From Marinilabiliaceae bacterium (GTDB taxonomy: Bacteria; Bacteroidota; Bacteroidia; Bacteroidales; Marinilabiliaceae): DNA of 64,000 bases. This document shows positions 8,988-17,641 of the stretch, piece after piece. Position 1 is the stretch's first letter; each line of letters begins with the position of its first letter. The DNA lies in assembly GCA_016933045.1 (NCBI GenBank), contig JAFGBR010000042.1:1-64000 (forward strand), written 5' to 3'. Under the pieces are notes generated by a model. That model ran no database searches and had not been told where the DNA came from. It saw nothing but the letters and a program-made list of their open reading frames with translations. Position numbers and translations under genes: made by a program.

Positions 8988-11492
8988 ATGATTAATAAGT
9001 ATTGTAAATACATTTTTAATATAATATGCAGTTTTTGCATACTTATTCCATCAACCATAACAGCCCAACAAAAAAACATTTCTGGTGTAGTTATTGATGC
9101 CACTAATAACGACCCCATTCCAATGGCAAATATTTACATTAAAAATACCACCATAGGAACTACATCAAATATAAAAGGACAATTTTCGTTAATAAACATA
9201 CCCTTAAACGATTCATTAATAATATCATCACTTGGCTTTAAACCACGCAGTATACATCCAAAAAACTGTAACGAAAACCTAAAAATAACACTCATACCGG
9301 TATCGTTCAACGTAAATGAGATTAAAGTAATACCCAAAGATGACAGAATAAAAAAACTTCTAAACGACATTGATAAACACCGTAATTTCAACAACCCCGA
9401 CAAAATTGAACGTTATTCGTACGAAAAATATACTAAATGGGATTATACACTGAATAATGTGGATAACTCACTTATGAAATCGAAAACATTTAAGAACAAA
9501 CAATCACTTTTTAAAAAACTTTCAAACGGGAAGCATTACTTACCAGTTTATTTTTCGGAACAGATAACAAAACATGAATTCCAGCAAAACCCTACGGGAG
9601 AAAAAACTGTTATTGAAGCCGAAAACACATCAGGGCTTGGAGTAATGGATCATCTCGAAATTAGCGGATATACAGCCTCACTTGAATCTACTTTAAACTT
9701 TTACAACAATTATGTACGAATATACAACCGCAATTATGTTAGCCCACTATCGTCAAACGGCTGGTTTTATTACCGCTACTATATCGAAGATAGTGTAAAA
9801 ACAGACAATAATTGGAAATACAAAGTACTATACTACCCCCGTCGCAAAGAAGAAAATGTATTTAAAGGCTATTTTTATATAAACGACAAGCACTTCAACT
9901 TAACATACATTGATGCAACACTGAGCGATAAAAATCAGCTTAATTTCTTAAAATCAATGCACCTAACAAGCGAGTATCAACTAATTAACGACTCAGTTTC
10001 ATTTTTAAAGACAAATTGTGTAGAAGCCACATTCGATTATTTACCAACAAATTATAATACCCAAAAAGACAGGTTTGAACTCGGATATAAAAGAAACTGC
10101 TCAATTTCGAATGTAAAAGTCGATGAGTTACCTATGCTCAAGCTATCGAACAATGGATTATCGTACGAATATGAAAAAAGCAGCAATGCTGCCCTAAAGG
10201 ATTCGAATTACTGGGAAACAAAACGGCATATAAAATTATCATCAAACGACCTGTTAAAAACTGCTATAATAGACTCGGTTAACAACATAAACCGTATAAA
10301 AGTGATGAATAACACTTTAGAAATGGGACTAACAAGTTTCTATGACATTGGCAAATTTGAGTGGGGGCCTTATCCCGACTTTGTAACTTTTAATAAAATA
10401 GAAGGATTACGACTATATGCAGGCGGACGAACCAGTAGTGAAATAAGTAACAACTGGATGCTTTATGGTGGTTTAGGGTATGGACTTAAAAGCCATGAAA
10501 TATCGGGACAATTTGGTGCCGGATATAAATTTAATGGTAATAGGCGAAAAATTGTGTTAGCATCATTCGACGATCGTTATATAAAAATTGGTGAAAATAT
10601 GCATATTCTTCACCTGAAAGAAAATATGCTTAGAACATCAGAAACGAATCTTATTTCATCGTTTTTTAACCGTGATGAATTTGATGAACTATATCGTCAG
10701 CAATCTGCTCAACTAACATACTCCCACGAATGGAAGACGGGTTTTTCCTCATCATTAAAAAGTTGTTGGAAAAAACAATACTCTCCCAAATTTTATCCAT
10801 TTATTAACCAAAGCGATTCTATAACAGATATTCAAACAATTGAAGCAACCTGCGAACTACGTTTTTCGTGGAAAGAAAAATTTATTGATAAGGGCTACAG
10901 AAGATTATATCTTTCATCGAACTATCCTATTATAAATATGAGTTTTAGTGCAGGGCAAGCATATCTGGGAAACGAACACTTACCCTATGCTAAAGTTCAT
11001 GCAACTTGCAAGCACTCTTTTTTTCTTGGTCAAACACAGTTCAAAACAGCTTTCGAAGCCGGACATATTTTTGGAAAACTTCCTTATACTCTATTAAACA
11101 TTCCCCGAGGAAATGAAACGTATGGGCTTTACCTATACAACTTTAACATGATAAACTATTTAGAGTTTGTTCATGATACCTATTTTCATTCATTTTTTGA
11201 ATATCACCTGAATGGTTTTTTCTTTAATCGCATTCCTTTACTTAAAAAATTAGGTCTGAGAGAGGTTCTTTCGGCCAAAGGCATGATTGGGCAATTGAGT
11301 GAAAAACAAAAAAACTCAATGAATTTACCAGATAAAATGGGCTCCTCAACTGAACCTTATTCCGAAGTTGGTGCCGGAATAGAAAACTTACTGCGTTTTT
11401 TCAGGCTTGAGGTATTATGGAGATCAACTCCCTCTGTGTATGATAACATACCTAAATTTGGATTTAGGGCAAAATTTGAAATAAAACTATAA
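8988..11492 (+). CDS. DUF5686-type outer membrane protein with carboxypeptidase-like regulatory domain
   Basis: An 834-residue envelope protein. A signal peptide ends near residue 27 (PSTITAQQ). Residues 30-105 form a carboxypeptidase regulatory-like beta-sandwich (ISGVVIDATNNDPIPMANIY, then GQFSLINIP), the domain found at the front of many Bacteroidota outer-membrane proteins. The rest is rich in alternating aromatic beta strands and ends in a strand with a terminal leucine (FRAKFEIKL), as expected for an outer-membrane barrel; its layout fits the DUF5686 family. It has no TonB plug and is too short for a SusC transporter. Its function is unknown. It is transcribed alone and meets the next gene convergently at a hairpin. 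Confidence 0.75.
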   Translation: MINKYCKYIFNIICSFCILIPSTITAQQKNISGVVIDATNNDPIPMANIYIKNTTIGTTSNIKGQFSLINIPLNDSLIISSLGFKPRSIHPKNCNENLKITLIPVSFNVNEIKVIPKDDRIKKLLNDIDKHRNFNNPDKIERYSYEKYTKWDYTLNNVDNSLMKSKTFKNKQSLFKKLSNGKHYLPVYFSEQITKHEFQQNPTGEKTVIEAENTSGLGVMDHLEISGYTASLESTLNFYNNYVRIYNRNYVSPLSSNGWFYYRYYIEDSVKTDNNWKYKVLYYPRRKEENVFKGYFYINDKHFNLTYIDATLSDKNQLNFLKSMHLTSEYQLINDSVSFLKTNCVEATFDYLPTNYNTQKDRFELGYKRNCSISNVKVDELPMLKLSNNGLSYEYEKSSNAALKDSNYWETKRHIKLSSNDLLKTAIIDSVNNINRIKVMNNTLEMGLTSFYDIGKFEWGPYPDFVTFNKIEGLRLYAGGRTSSEISNNWMLYGGLGYGLKSHEISGQFGAGYKFNGNRRKIVLASFDDRYIKIGENMHILHLKENMLRTSETNLISSFFNRDEFDELYRQQSAQLTYSHEWKTGFSSSLKSCWKKQYSPKFYPFINQSDSITDIQTIEATCELRFSWKEKFIDKGYRRLYLSSNYPIINMSFSAGQAYLGNEHLPYAKVHATCKHSFFLGQTQFKTAFEAGHIFGKLPYTLLNIPRGNETYGLYLYNFNMINYLEFVHDTYFHSFFEYHLNGFFFNRIPLLKKLGLREVLSAKGMIGQLSEKQKNSMNLPDKMGSSTEPYSEVGAGIENLLRFFRLEVLWRSTPSVYDNIPKFGFRAKFEIKL

Positions 11493-11536
11493 ATAGTTTC
11501 AAAACAAGCTATATAACAATATCTAAAAGTATAAAA

Positions 11537-11565
11537 ATGGGTCATCGAAAAATCCGATGACCCAT
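11537..11565 (-). terminator. Rho-independent terminator between convergent genes
   Basis: Perfect 11-bp arms, 11537-11547 (ATGGGTCATCG) and 11555-11565, enclose a 7-nt loop. On the minus strand the stem is followed by TTTTTATACTTTT, so it best serves the lipoprotein gene at 11637-13424. It could also stop plus-strand transcripts, although no T run follows on that side. Confidence 0.75.
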
Positions 11566-11636
11566 AACCATATTAAAACTAATCCTAAACCCACCAAAAA
11601 AGCGTTCTTTTTTGGTTACTATGAAAAAAGAGAAAA

Positions 11637-13424
11637 TTATAACTGTCTTCTGTTATTATTATTTGATCCAATTGTTGTAACAATACCCGATATTGTAAAC
11701 TGAGAATAATTGATTCCTGATGTATATTTTGCACAAGTATAAAGACCATCTTTTTCACTTCCGGTTGCATTTCCACCTAAAAATAAATTATACTGTTTAC
11801 CCCTCTCGAGTTTAGTCGATGAATAGACCACCGATTGATATTTTTTAGCAGGCTTAAAGGTAAACAGATCTTCGCCACTTTCCGACTCCAAATGAACCAA
11901 TACATCGGCTGATTGCGAAGATGTTAAATATACCAAAATAGAATGTTGAGTTGAACTACTTACAGGAGCTTGTGCCATACCCGAGCTTCCTAAGGCCAAT
12001 AATTCACCTCCCGAAATATTAAACGTTCCATCGTAATCAAGTGAACCATTCATATTTTCTGTAGGCCCATTAACTATAACCATACCCCCTGTCATTACAA
12101 CTGATCCATTCACATCAATACCATCACCTGTTGAACTTACATATATATAACCACCATTAATATACAACCAATTATCACCCGAAGCATTAAAACTCCCCGG
12201 ACTTGAACCATCTGCGCCACCGGCAATATTAACACCATCATCGTCTGATACCAAATGAATATTTCCACCATTAACAGTTATTATTGCACTTTCAATACCT
12301 TCATACGATTTTGTAATATTTATATTGCCACCGTTAATTGTCAGTTTCGAATCGGCATGCATCCCATCATCACCCGAATAAATTTCAAACTCTCCTTTAT
12401 TTATTACTAGGTTACCGTTAGAATGAAATGCATCATCTGATGAATTAATTGTAAAAACACCACCATCAATAATCGTATTTACCAACCCTTTAATTCCCTT
12501 GGCAGACAAGGAACTTGATGTATTTTTAGTTGTTATCGAAAATGTCCCATCAGCAATTAACACATCTGTATATGCTTGCAAAGCATCACCTCCCGAATTT
12601 ATTACAAAGGTGCCATTCTCAACATAAATATAACCTCTTTCACTCTCCTCGTCATTTGTCGATTTTAATGCATCACCTAAAGCCTCAATATCAAGGTTAC
12701 AGTCGTGAATAATAATATAATCTTTACCCCTTATGCCATCATCAACCGATTGAACATTAATTGAACCTCCACGCAGAACAAGGCCATCTTTACTGGCAAT
12801 AGCATCATTAAATTTTGAATTAACCGACAGTATGCCATTTCCACAAATTGTTAAATCGTCTTTACTAAAAATAGTTGCATCAGGCTCCTGATTTTCAATA
12901 TTAGTATAAATATAACTAGCTCCATCACTCAAAGTATTAAATGAATCATCGGCAAGAATGATAACTGTTTTTTCAGCATTATCAATAAATATTGGGGAAC
13001 TGTTTAAACAAGTAATATTAACATTATTTAAAATTACCCTCACAATATCTTCATCGTCAGTTCGAACAATCAACTGACCATTACTTAAAGTACCCTGCAC
13101 CCTATAAGTACCTGCCGAAGAAATTGTAACAACAGAACCAGTTACTGATACCCCAGAACCAGAAACAATTGCTGTTGTCTCTTTAAGATCAATCAAAACC
13201 TCATCGACACTGCTCCAAATATAATCACTTGAATCTTCATGACTTTTTTGGTTTGAAGCCAATGCATCGGAAACTGACATACTAAAATATGATTCATTAA
13301 CTATTGTTGACAAATCATCAGAATTTTCAGTATCAGAATCGCTAACAACACTTGTTTCACATGCTTTAAAAGTAACAAATATCACAATCATAACCACAAA
13401 ATACAAAACACCCCTTACCTTCAT
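11637..13424 (-). CDS. Carbohydrate-binding beta-helix lipoprotein (Cthe_2159-like, DUF4353)
   Basis: A 595-residue secreted lipoprotein. The N-terminus is a lipoprotein signal ending in FVTFKAC (Cys22). Residues about 60-460 are a long series of short repeats built on the theme G-D-G-I/L-x-x-x-x-x-I-x-I-x-G-G, such as INSSDDAFHSNGNLVINKGE and SGDDGMHADSKLTINGG, which predict a parallel beta-helix with many Ca-binding acidic turns. This matches the DUF4353/Cthe_2159 family, whose characterised member binds cellulose and acidic plant glycans. A C-terminal beta domain follows. It is monocistronic, with its own terminator. Likely surface glycan binding; the ligand is unknown, and enzymatic activity cannot be excluded. 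Confidence 0.78.
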   Translation of the reverse strand: MKVRGVLYFVVMIVIFVTFKACETSVVSDSDTENSDDLSTIVNESYFSMSVSDALASNQKSHEDSSDYIWSSVDEVLIDLKETTAIVSGSGVSVTGSVVTISSAGTYRVQGTLSNGQLIVRTDDEDIVRVILNNVNITCLNSSPIFIDNAEKTVIILADDSFNTLSDGASYIYTNIENQEPDATIFSKDDLTICGNGILSVNSKFNDAIASKDGLVLRGGSINVQSVDDGIRGKDYIIIHDCNLDIEALGDALKSTNDEESERGYIYVENGTFVINSGGDALQAYTDVLIADGTFSITTKNTSSSLSAKGIKGLVNTIIDGGVFTINSSDDAFHSNGNLVINKGEFEIYSGDDGMHADSKLTINGGNINITKSYEGIESAIITVNGGNIHLVSDDDGVNIAGGADGSSPGSFNASGDNWLYINGGYIYVSSTGDGIDVNGSVVMTGGMVIVNGPTENMNGSLDYDGTFNISGGELLALGSSGMAQAPVSSSTQHSILVYLTSSQSADVLVHLESESGEDLFTFKPAKKYQSVVYSSTKLERGKQYNLFLGGNATGSEKDGLYTCAKYTSGINYSQFTISGIVTTIGSNNNNRRQL

Positions 13425-13628
13425 AATATTCCTATTTTATTCATTATCTATAATCCGAAAAACATTGAATCAAATATAAAACACGTTATTTCCCATACAT
13501 AAACTATTCAATGTAAAGCCAAAAAATATCAATGATATTTTCATCAACCCCAATTTGTAGTTTATTTAAAAAGCAACCATGTTAGTTTAAAAAACATAAA
13601 CAGTTCAACTATTTTTTCGATAAATTTG

Positions 13629-15428
13629 ATGGCTCAACGGTTGAAAATAACAGGTAATACAAATAACATGTTATCAAAAAACAACATTTCAAACTCATCT
13701 CCTGACAAAGTCAATTTACTCGAAGAAGCATTGAATGAATTTGTTAACAACATGAACGATGCTAATTTTCAATTAATTGTTGTCAATGCAAAACAAAAAG
13801 TATTACAGTGCTACCAAAGCGGGGTTAATAGACAAATAGAAATAGATGTTAATGACGATTGGCAAACAATATATAATAAAATTGCATGGAACAATAACAC
13901 CGGATTTAAGAATGGAATTGGTGTAACAAATAATATAGCTTTTAATGTTATTCAGTACGATGCATTATTACCAATATTGGAATTAAACATTTTTTTAGTC
14001 TCTTCAATCGATATCGATTTTCCCTGGCTAAACATAGCAGTATCGGCAATTGACACATCAATAAAATCGCGCTTTAAAAAGCAACTAATGCAACAGGAAA
14101 TTGACGACAACCAACAATTTACCTACGCAATAATGAACGCTTTAAAGGTGGGAATAATATCGGTAAACACATTAGGTAAAATTATTTATGCAAATAACCT
14201 GGCCTGCCAGTGGATAAACATTCGCAGACGAGAACTTTTAACTATTCCTGTAAAAAAAATCATTCCAAACTGGAATAGTATATATCAAATAGTAAGTTCG
14301 GGCGACCGTTTCATAAATGAAGAGATTTCGATTAACACAACCAATAAAAAAATTAAATATAACGTTACCGTTAATCCTATAATGGATCAGTCGCAATCAA
14401 AATTAATAGGACTGGTAATCGCCATCAGGGAACTTGAAAATGTGTATAATCTTGTAAACAAATACACCGGAATGCAGGCACGTTTCTCTTTTAACGACAT
14501 CATAGCCCAAAGCAGTAAAACACTGCAATTAATCGAGTTTGCCCAGAATATTGCCGACAGCCCTTCAACAGTACTTATAGAAGCAGAAAGCGGAACCGGA
14601 AAAGAAGTATTTGCCCAAAGCATACACAATGCCAGCAGTAGAAAAGAAAAAGGATTTGTTGCCATTAACTGTGCAGCAATAAGCGAAAACCTTATAGAAA
14701 GTGAACTATTTGGTTACGATGATGGTGCATTTTCAGGAGCAAAAAAAGGAGGTCATCCCGGAAAATTTGAACTAGCCAACGGAGGAACTCTTTTCCTCGA
14801 CGAAATTGGTGATATGAAACCCGAATTACAAGTTAAACTTTTAAGAGCTATTCAAGAAGGAGCAATAACTAGGGTTGGGGGAGAAAAAAACATTCCGGTT
14901 GATGTTAGAATAATTGCAGCTACTAATAAAGACTTAAAAAAGGAGGTTGATAAAGGAAACTTCAGACTTGATTTGTACTACCGGTTAAGCGTTATTCCAC
15001 TCCGAATACCCCCATTAAGAGATAGAAAAGAAGACATACCGCCACTTATTACATACTTTTTAAACAAAAAAGCTATTCGTTTACAAAAAAAAATTCCCCA
15101 TTTAAATAATACTACACTACAAAACTTTTTAAACTATTCATGGCCGGGAAATATTAGAGAACTTGAAAATACCATTGAACAATTTGTTATTTTAGATGGG
15201 AAAATTTCATTCGACAATTTAATTATTAACGATCAGAAAAAAAATGATTTAAAAACAGGAAAAGAACTCAACACCAAAAAATTATTGTCGTTAGCCGAAA
15301 TGGAAAAAGAACTAATTTTCAACACACTCTTATTTACTAAAAATAACATGAGCTTAACAGCTAAACATCTTGGAATTAGTCGAAATACTCTCTATTTAAA
15401 ACTAAAAAAACATAATCTTTCAAATTAA
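13629..15428 (+). CDS. Sigma-54-dependent transcriptional activator with PAS domain
   Basis: A 599-residue enhancer-binding protein. An N-terminal region of unknown type (1-160) is followed by a PAS domain (about 165-275, GIISVNTLGKIIYANNLACQ), an AAA+ core (about 290-520) with Walker A ESGTGKE, the sigma-54 contact loop GAFSGA (usual form GAFTGA, here Thr to Ser), Walker B GGTLFLDEIGD, the arginine-finger region FRLDLYYRLSVIPLRIPPLRDR, and a C-terminal Fis-type HTH (LTAKHLGISRNTLYLKLKKH). The TTG at 13626 is an alternative start. ATG 13668 is also possible, because TAAATTTG, a perfect -7 box, covers 13621-13628 and would put the transcript start after 13629. It sits upstream of the hydrogenase genes and probably controls them. 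Confidence 0.88.
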   Translation: MAQRLKITGNTNNMLSKNNISNSSPDKVNLLEEALNEFVNNMNDANFQLIVVNAKQKVLQCYQSGVNRQIEIDVNDDWQTIYNKIAWNNNTGFKNGIGVTNNIAFNVIQYDALLPILELNIFLVSSIDIDFPWLNIAVSAIDTSIKSRFKKQLMQQEIDDNQQFTYAIMNALKVGIISVNTLGKIIYANNLACQWINIRRRELLTIPVKKIIPNWNSIYQIVSSGDRFINEEISINTTNKKIKYNVTVNPIMDQSQSKLIGLVIAIRELENVYNLVNKYTGMQARFSFNDIIAQSSKTLQLIEFAQNIADSPSTVLIEAESGTGKEVFAQSIHNASSRKEKGFVAINCAAISENLIESELFGYDDGAFSGAKKGGHPGKFELANGGTLFLDEIGDMKPELQVKLLRAIQEGAITRVGGEKNIPVDVRIIAATNKDLKKEVDKGNFRLDLYYRLSVIPLRIPPLRDRKEDIPPLITYFLNKKAIRLQKKIPHLNNTTLQNFLNYSWPGNIRELENTIEQFVILDGKISFDNLIINDQKKNDLKTGKELNTKKLLSLAEMEKELIFNTLLFTKNNMSLTAKHLGISRNTLYLKLKKHNLSN

Positions 15429-15488
15429 TTTGAGTTCATTTTTTTCATCCATAATAATACTTTTAAACCTAAAGAACTCTACAATAAT

Positions 15489-15523
15489 TGTACTAAAATA
15501 GTACAGTGTACTAAAATAATACA
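15489..15523 (+). promoter_or_regulatory. Tandem 17-bp palindromic operators before the hydrogenase genes
   Basis: TGTACTAAAATAGTACA at 15489-15505 is a perfect palindrome apart from its AAAAT centre, and TGTACTAAAATAATACA at 15507-15523 repeats it with one change, giving an 18-bp period. A degenerate third copy (TGTACT at 15541-15546, AAGACA at 15552-15557) lies downstream. The sites are 150-190 bp before the first hydrogenase-operon start codon, a usual distance for sigma-54 enhancer sites. Binding by the neighbouring activator is inference. Confidence 0.6.
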
Positions 15524-15674
15524 CTTAACTACTTCGCAACTGTACTATATTAAGACATACTCATGTCTCAACAAACATCATCAGTACAGATAAAAAAATA
15601 ATCCACTAAATATCAGAGCAATAAAAACAATGGCACAATAATAGAATTGGGCAAAGAATAAAAAAACAATAAAC

Positions 15675-15926
15675 ATGCACAATACTAAAACCCAAAGCAT
15701 AAGTATTTGTTTAGGCAGTTCATGCTTTTCAAGAGGCAATGCCGAAAACCTTGAAGTAATAAAAAAATATCTCGATGATCACAACCTCACCTCAGCTATT
15801 GATTTTCGAGGACACCTATGCAGCGAAAAATGCAATAGAGGTCCGGTTATTCAATTTGGCAACGACGAATACGAAAATGTAACCCCCGAAAATCTTCCAT
15901 ACATTTTAAAAAAGCATTTCGAATAA
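15675..15926 (+). CDS. Thioredoxin-like [2Fe-2S] ferredoxin (NuoE/HymA-type)
   Basis: An 83-residue single-domain protein resembling the 2Fe-2S domain of NuoE and HydC/HymA subunits. The four expected ligands are present as C-L-G-S-S-C (Cys12 and Cys17) and C-S-E-K-C (Cys48 and Cys52), followed by NRGP, a typical turn of this fold. It starts the hydrogenase operon and is separated from the sensory hydrogenase gene by only 4 bp. It is probably an electron carrier to or from the hydrogenases, or part of a redox-sensing relay with the sensory hydrogenase. No NuoF-like flavin subunit is nearby, so it is not part of a classical bifurcating complex here. Confidence 0.85.
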   Translation: MHNTKTQSISICLGSSCFSRGNAENLEVIKKYLDDHNLTSAIDFRGHLCSEKCNRGPVIQFGNDEYENVTPENLPYILKKHFE

Positions 15927-15930
15927 AAAT

Positions 15931-17640
15931 ATGTACCAACAACCCATATTCACCGAAGCCAGCGACTGTAAAGATTGCTATAAATGCATAAGAGAATGCC
16001 CGGTAAAGGCCATTGAAGTACGAAACGATCGCGCATTTGTGGTTGATACACTGTGTATTCACTGTGGCCATTGCGTATCGATATGTCCATCGGGAGCAAA
16101 AAAAGTACGAGATGGCATTTCAAGAGCCAAATTTATACTCAAAAATCAAAAAAAAGTATATGTATCGTTAGCTCCATCTTACATATCGGAATATGGACTA
16201 TATAGCAATGAATTAATTACCTCATTACTAAAACTAGGATTTACAGGAGTATCAGAAACTGCCCATGGAGCACAAGAAGTATCAAAACATGTTAGTATTT
16301 TATTAAAAGAAAAAAAAACAGGAGTTCTAATATCATCGGCATGTCCGGTAGTTGTTGAAATGATTCGAAAATATTATCCACAACAAACAACAGCTATTAC
16401 TCCAATTATGTCACCAATGCTTACTCATGCCAAAATGCTAAAACATTGGTATGGTAATGATATTAGCATAGTTTTTATAGGCCCATGCATAGCAAAAAAA
16501 GCCGAAGCCGACAGTAATCCGGGTTTAATTGATGTTGCTCTTACATTTAAAGAATTAGATAACTGGTTTAAAGAAGAAAATATTCATCCGTTAGAAACAA
16601 ACAACAACATTCCTCAAAAATTTATTCCTTACGAAGCCCAAAACGGCGTAATTTATCCCATTGATGGAGGAATGGCTGAAACTATTAAACAAGAGGGTAA
16701 ACACAGCGATTGTACATTTATTAGTTTTACCGGAGTTAAAATGATTAAAAAGGTACTTGCCAACTTAGATGAGTTTAACCAATCAAAACCAACATTTCTC
16801 GAACTATTAGCATGTGAAACCGGTTGCATTAATGGCCCCGGCATGACTGGCAACAACTGCATGATAGAAAAACACCATTTGTTAAAAGCAAGTTATAAAA
16901 ACAGAATGGCTAACGTTATTAAAAAAGAGTATAAAAACAACCTCAATATAAAACGCGATTTCTACAACATAGAATCCATCAAAGAAAACGACTTCACTCC
17001 AAACACATTAAAAGAAGCTCTTTTGAGTATTGGAAAAAAAAGCATCTCGGACGAACTAAATTGTAGTGGATGTGGTTACGATACTTGTCGAGAATTTGCA
17101 AAAGCACTTTTAAACAAACGAGCCGAAACAAGTATGTGTGTATCATACATGCGTATGGTAGCTCACAATAAAGCAGCAATATTATTACAAAAAATACCAT
17201 CCGGTGTTATTATTGTCGATGATCAGTGCAAAGTAGTTGAAATGAATTCGAATTTTGCACATCTTCTTGGCCCTGAAGCTGAGTTATGTTTTGATGCATC
17301 GCCGGGAATGAATGGGGTTGATTTGGGAAAAATAGGTTCATTCTCAAACCTTTTCAAAACAGCTTTAATAACTGGCAAGGAATATTACGAAACACCAATT
17401 GTTGAAAATGGCATCAACCTACAGTTATCAATTTTCAATATTCAAAAGCACAAACTTGTAACCGGTATAATTCAAGGAGTGCAACAACCTCGCTTTCAAA
17501 AAGAAATTGTTGAGAAACGTACTCGCGAAGTGATTAAAAAAAACATGGAAACAGTTCAAAAAATTGCATTTCTGCTAGGTGAAAATGCTTCATTTACCGA
17601 CTCATTGCTCAACTCTATACTCGAATCAGAAACCGAGTAA
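15931..17640 (+). CDS. Sensory-type [FeFe] hydrogenase with Fe-S and PAS domains (group C-like)
   Basis: A 569-residue cytoplasmic protein. Two [4Fe-4S] motifs (CKDCYKCIRECP and CIHCGHCVSICP, residues 10-55) precede an H-cluster domain (about 75-310). Its three active-site motifs are degenerate: SSACP (Ala137-Cys138) instead of TSCCP, GPCIAKK (Cys186) instead of MPCxxKK, and ACETGC (Cys295, Cys299). The cluster-binding cysteines remain, but the proton-relay cysteine is alanine and the L2 methionine is glycine, as in putative H2-sensor hydrogenases. A third Fe-S domain (CSGCGYDTC, 378-386) and a PAS domain (about 415-520) follow. It is encoded with a phosphatase gene, so it probably reports H2 or redox state to that enzyme. 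Confidence 0.88.
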   Translation: MYQQPIFTEASDCKDCYKCIRECPVKAIEVRNDRAFVVDTLCIHCGHCVSICPSGAKKVRDGISRAKFILKNQKKVYVSLAPSYISEYGLYSNELITSLLKLGFTGVSETAHGAQEVSKHVSILLKEKKTGVLISSACPVVVEMIRKYYPQQTTAITPIMSPMLTHAKMLKHWYGNDISIVFIGPCIAKKAEADSNPGLIDVALTFKELDNWFKEENIHPLETNNNIPQKFIPYEAQNGVIYPIDGGMAETIKQEGKHSDCTFISFTGVKMIKKVLANLDEFNQSKPTFLELLACETGCINGPGMTGNNCMIEKHHLLKASYKNRMANVIKKEYKNNLNIKRDFYNIESIKENDFTPNTLKEALLSIGKKSISDELNCSGCGYDTCREFAKALLNKRAETSMCVSYMRMVAHNKAAILLQKIPSGVIIVDDQCKVVEMNSNFAHLLGPEAELCFDASPGMNGVDLGKIGSFSNLFKTALITGKEYYETPIVENGINLQLSIFNIQKHKLVTGIIQGVQQPRFQKEIVEKRTREVIKKNMETVQKIAFLLGENASFTDSLLNSILESETE

Positions 17641-17641
17641 A

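Noticed and set aside
8988-11492. SusC-like TonB-dependent transporter
   Set aside because: Only the N-terminal regulatory domain is shared; there is no plug domain, no SusD neighbour, and the length is too short.
15631-15652. TGGCAC followed by TTGGGC as a possible sigma-54 promoter of the hydrogenase operon
   Set aside because: The -24 part fits, but the spacing to the -12-like part is about 5 bp too long and the GC is misplaced.
17579-17641. Longer N-terminus of the SpoIIE phosphatase overlapping the hydrogenase gene
   Set aside because: The extra 21 residues look like out-of-frame hydrogenase sequence, and an ATG right after the hydrogenase stop gives a normal start.
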